From Cryptomeria japonica (taxonomy: Eukaryota > Streptophyta > Pinopsida > Cupressales > Cupressaceae), in assembly GCF_030272615.1 (NCBI RefSeq), contig NC_081407.1, forward strand, positions 373,952,087 to 374,016,086: a stretch of DNA of 64,000 bases, written 5' to 3'. The notes beneath the pieces are model-generated. The model saw nothing but the letters and a program-made list of their open reading frames with translations, was not told where the DNA came from and searched no databases. The translations under genes were made by a program, and so were the position numbers. Shown in pieces: positions 62,586 to 64,000 of this stretch. Position 1 is the first letter of the stretch. Each line of letters opens with the position of its first letter.

Positions 62586-64000
62586 ATTAGAGTGTCATTG
62601 GTTTGCCAATAGAGAGAAATTTGGGGTTTTGCATTTTGGAGATTTCTATTGTTGGTTATTATTAGAGCTTGATAGGTCAAATATGAGGTCACCATTAGAT
62701 TGAAGAGGTCCAAGAAAGTCAATTTTGCCTTTTGTTTTAACCAAATCGGACTTCAGAGGCCAAATCTAGAGACATTTGAAGTTTGAAGCTACGACGGAAA
62801 TTCTCGAGAAATTATAATTTTCCAAGCAATTTTCAAATAGTGATATCTCACTCATCCGGACTCCTTTTTTTTGAGAAATTTTTTTTTGGGGGGGTAGAAT
62901 TTCATGATTTGTACAGTGCTGTAGGAGTTTTCTATTTTTCGGATAAAGGTTTTTTGAAAATTATGAAATCCCGATTTTTACAACTTTGGAGGCTTCATTT
63001 GGGCTCATATGGACTCTTTTTCAGGTGTCTTTTTTTTTAGAGTGCATAATTTTTCATCTACTTTCATAATCTGGCATTAGTTTACAGTGATTGTGAGTAG
63101 AAATTGTACTTTCTATATTTTGGTCTTTTTTTGGCTTATTTGATACTTGTATTTGGATCTCAGTTTAGATCACTAGCAGTATTTGTTGAAGTCTCTTATA
63201 TCTCATTTGAGAAGTTGTAATCATTGAAATTAGAAGTCCACTTTACAATTATTTGCAAGTGCCAACATGATCTTTTTGTGGGGGGTCAGTTGTTCATTTA
63301 TATCTCTTGGTGAAATTTCATTCAGAGGCATCTTCGTCTGCAATATTCTACAGGGCTTCTTTGTTGGTGGCATCATTTTCATGTTTCCACATTTAAATAT
63401 TTTATCATGATGTATGCTCTTGCATGAGAAATGTTGTACTTGCACTATCATAAAATGTCACACCTCTTTGTATCTTGTCATTGTTGACTATTTGATGTAA
63501 TCTTCTTGTACACGTAGATTAGGAATATCTTGTGAGACTTGGTGCATGGCTCCAGTTGAGACTTAGATTGTACACATTTGTGCATGGCTCCATGAGACTT
63601 AGATTGTACCAGTATTTCTGCCATTTAAGAGTATCCAGATGATGCTCAAAGCAGGTTGTCTCCACGCCTGATCTTCTTTTTATTGCAACGAGTGATTCAT
63701 CGTCATCGACTTGGTACCTGGTTTTGTCACACTTTGACATTATTGGTGTAGCATTGGCTCTCTTTCTTCCTTATGGGGAGGTATTTTGGTCATCGTCATT
63801 GGACCATCTTTGTAGGAGATTTGACATTGAGGGGGGGCTTCATGGTCTTTCTTCTCTCTTATGGGGGGGATATATTTTGTTCTTCTCATTCATCATTAAG
63901 AGCATTGTGTGCTTTCATCATCTCTCTTTTGGGGGAGGCTTTTTTCCCATTGGGTTTTTCTTTCTTTCTCCATTTATGGGAGGTTGCATTTTCATTTGTA

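Larger units (their letters stand above)
62127..64000 (+). mobile_element. Copia-type LTR element, 5' end (element I), runs off the window
   Basis: A 446-bp LTR (62127-62572) is followed at once by the tRNA-Met primer site TGGTATCAGAGCC. The 1.4 kb beyond has no gag-like reading frame. Four purine-rich phrases (near 63771, 63859, 63927 and 63974) resemble the region before the possible LTR start at 52187. The element may be a non-coding one (LARD/TRIM-like), or gag may begin beyond the window. No target duplication can be checked. Confidence 0.75.

Overview
The window looks like intergenic DNA from a plant with a very large, transposon-packed genome, such as a gymnosperm or a plant of comparable size. 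The sequence alone does not name the species. Indications are the plant-type Ty1/copia elements primed by initiator tRNA-Met, a Ty3/gypsy element with a chromodomain-like tail, a tRNA-derived SINE, long CT microsatellites, and the absence of any recognisable host gene. Almost every coding stretch belongs to a mobile element and is broken by stop codons or frameshifts.

Bases 1-20867 form a four-deep nest. A Ty3/gypsy element (D, + strand) was entered by a non-autonomous copia-like element (A, - strand). A was entered by a full-length Ty1/copia element (B, 1875-15311), and B by a second non-autonomous copia-like element (C, 5367-12117). B and C have exact 5-bp target duplications (TATAC, GAATC) and TG..CA LTRs. 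B encodes gag-protease-integrase-RT-RNase H in one frame. C and A belong to one family that has no pol. It encodes a coiled-coil protein with CCHC knuckles and, in C, a second ORF of about 1087 codons. C shares its leader, primer site, polypurine tract and LTR ends with B, so B-type elements are the likely enzyme source.

Bases 20868-28704 hold a degenerate gypsy gag and the 3' end of a further C-like element (E) with the start of its LTR. The E LTR appears to be split by a DNA transposon (F, 28709-50171, about 21.5 kb including later insertions) and to resume at 50172-50530. F has terminal inverted repeats, a + strand transposase-like pseudogene (33416-44236) and a - strand gene of about nine exons (47390-49845). 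Inside F are a palindromic CATATG satellite framed by (CT)n tracts, a solo LTR (31253-32914) and a full copia element on the - strand (G, 36451-43725).

Bases 50531-64000 are mostly AT-rich and non-coding. They contain a copia protease remnant with an LTR start, a SINE with a 17-bp target duplication, a faint gag remnant on the - strand, a 2.3-kb non-autonomous relative of F (H, 59022-61331), a pyrimidine-rich minisatellite, and the 5' LTR and leader of another copia-type element (I, from 62127) that runs off the window.
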